Assembly (NCBI GenBank): GCA_963277665.1
Contig: OY728119.1
Span: 316,220,206 to 316,284,205 of the forward strand
Source of the DNA: Viscum album
Lineage: Eukaryota > Streptophyta > Magnoliopsida > Santalales > Viscaceae
Reading direction: 5' to 3'
Length of the DNA: 64,000 bases
Numbering within the stretch: position 1 is the stretch's first letter; every line of letters begins with the position of its first letter. The notes under the pieces are model-generated. The model had not been told where the DNA came from, made no database searches, and saw only the letters and a program-made list of their open reading frames with translations. The translations under genes were made by a program, and so were the position numbers. Of the stretch, positions 63,217-64,000 are shown piece after piece.

Positions 63217-64000
63217 AGTAACAGTCGAAGGTTCCCGAATTTATAAATAACCTAAGACATTATTTCCAAATGTGTGTTTTTTTGTGATTTCTTTCCCACA
63301 ATGATTAGTAACTCACGTTAGTTGAGTGGATGGGAGGTGAGCCTCTTCACACCCTATTAGGGAGAATTATTTCCCACTATGGTATTCTCTTATAGATTCA
63401 ATTCTTGTTCATGAAACTTTACAAGATCACAATACAGAAGTATTTACGCTAATATAAATATTTAGTGGTTTACATAAGATGATGTGTATGTTTTTACATA
63501 TCAAATGGATCCTTTATATGACTCCATCTATATATATTATAGTTTATCTATCTCATTACCCATTTGTACTTAGTGATAATGGTTTGGAAATTTCTTTTTT
63601 CTACAATCATACAAATGGGTGATCTAGAATTTATTTATATATAAAAATTCTATGGGGTTGATTATTCAAGGATAGATCCCATGAAGGAGATTCCTACATA
63701 TCATGGTGAAAGGAATTATAAACCACTTAATTTCTTACTTCTTAACATGACACAATTTACCTTTTAGAGTCACGTGAAAAGGATCAATCCATGAAGTTTA
63801 ACATCATTCATTAAGGAGGTATAATATTAATTTTCTTATAAATATTTTGAGTGGAAATTACACATTAGTGGTCCATTTTATTTACCCTTAAAGTCATTAT
63901 GGACCAATAAAATTCGATAGGGATGGATAGTAAATGTTTAGCATATTGAATAGTATTGTGATTTCATTAGGGATATGGAATAATTAAGGAAAGTACAATG
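63217..64000 (-). repeat. E3 5' LTR, portion right of the E2 insertion, cut by window
   Basis: Colinear with about 27929-28715. The first 37 bases already show AG.AACA, GTTCCC, TAA and ACCT in register with 27929 onward. Further matches include TGATTAGTAACTCAC against TGATTATGAACTCAC, and GTGATCTAG near 63618. Confidence 0.75.

Larger units (their letters stand above)
27843..64000 (-). mobile_element. E3: giant Tat/Ogre-type LTR retrotransposon, decayed, interrupted by E2
   Basis: On the minus strand the order gag (about 49.1 kb), protease (47.0), RT (45.6), RNase H (45.0), second RNase H (44.4) and integrase (43.5) is read from high to low coordinates. A second RNase H between RNase H and integrase is the defining trait of the Tat lineage (Ogre, Retand, Grande and relatives). 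Same-orientation copies of one sequence lie at the far left (27843 onward) and far right (53470-53557 and 63217-64000), so they are taken as its LTRs. The distance between the two LTR starts is 25,627 bases, which equals one LTR plus the internal region. The full element is therefore at least about 26.5 kb, and near 30 kb if the LTR reaches about 31.8 kb. The LTR assignment is inference; the polymerase assignment is firm. Confidence 0.75.

Noticed and set aside
1..64000. tRNA, rRNA, CRISPR or bacterial-type features
   Set aside because: None seen; the content is plant nuclear repeat DNA.

Overview
The window is intergenic DNA from a plant nuclear genome, almost certainly a large one. It is AT-rich and has no intact host gene, rRNA or tRNA that I can see. 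What can be read is layered, decayed LTR retrotransposons: two Tekay-type chromoviruses (Ty3/gypsy, C-terminal chromodomain, initiator-Met-type primer site) and one very large Tat/Ogre-type element (Ty3/gypsy with two RNase H domains). The species cannot be fixed. Many very old copies that are still colinear suggest a genome that removes DNA slowly (a conifer, a large-genome monocot or similar; this is inference).

Layout. (1) 1-10366, plus strand: element E1, a Tekay-type element with about 3.56 kb LTRs; its 5' LTR is cut by the window edge. gag and pol are readable but carry nine in-frame stops, and the protease plus the N-terminal part of RT are deleted. (2) 10367-27842: old, strongly decayed DNA with weak retroelement traces (CCHC-like motifs, LTR-like tandem repeats with TATA boxes, PBS-like and polypurine motifs); most of it is unassignable. 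(3) 27843 to beyond 64000, minus strand: element E3. Reading leftward on the minus strand one meets a primer-site-like motif, gag, protease, RT, RNase H, a second RNase H (aRH), integrase, three different tandem-repeat arrays, a plus-strand (antisense) decayed coding region, and an LTR at 27843 that matches the LTR at 53470. (4) 53558-63216, plus strand: element E2, a full-length but badly decayed Tekay-type element inserted into the right-hand LTR of E3. The left LTR of E3 serves as the empty site and fixes both ends of E2.

Chronology: E3 is oldest, because it hosts E2. E2 follows, with roughly 20% differences between its LTRs over the stretch compared by eye. E1 appears youngest, with about 5% in the stretch compared. 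None of the three encodes an intact polyprotein. The most interesting parts are the size and architecture of E3: its satellite-like 3' region, the roughly 3 kb antisense coding relic inside it, and its CATGTG-rich U3-like region.
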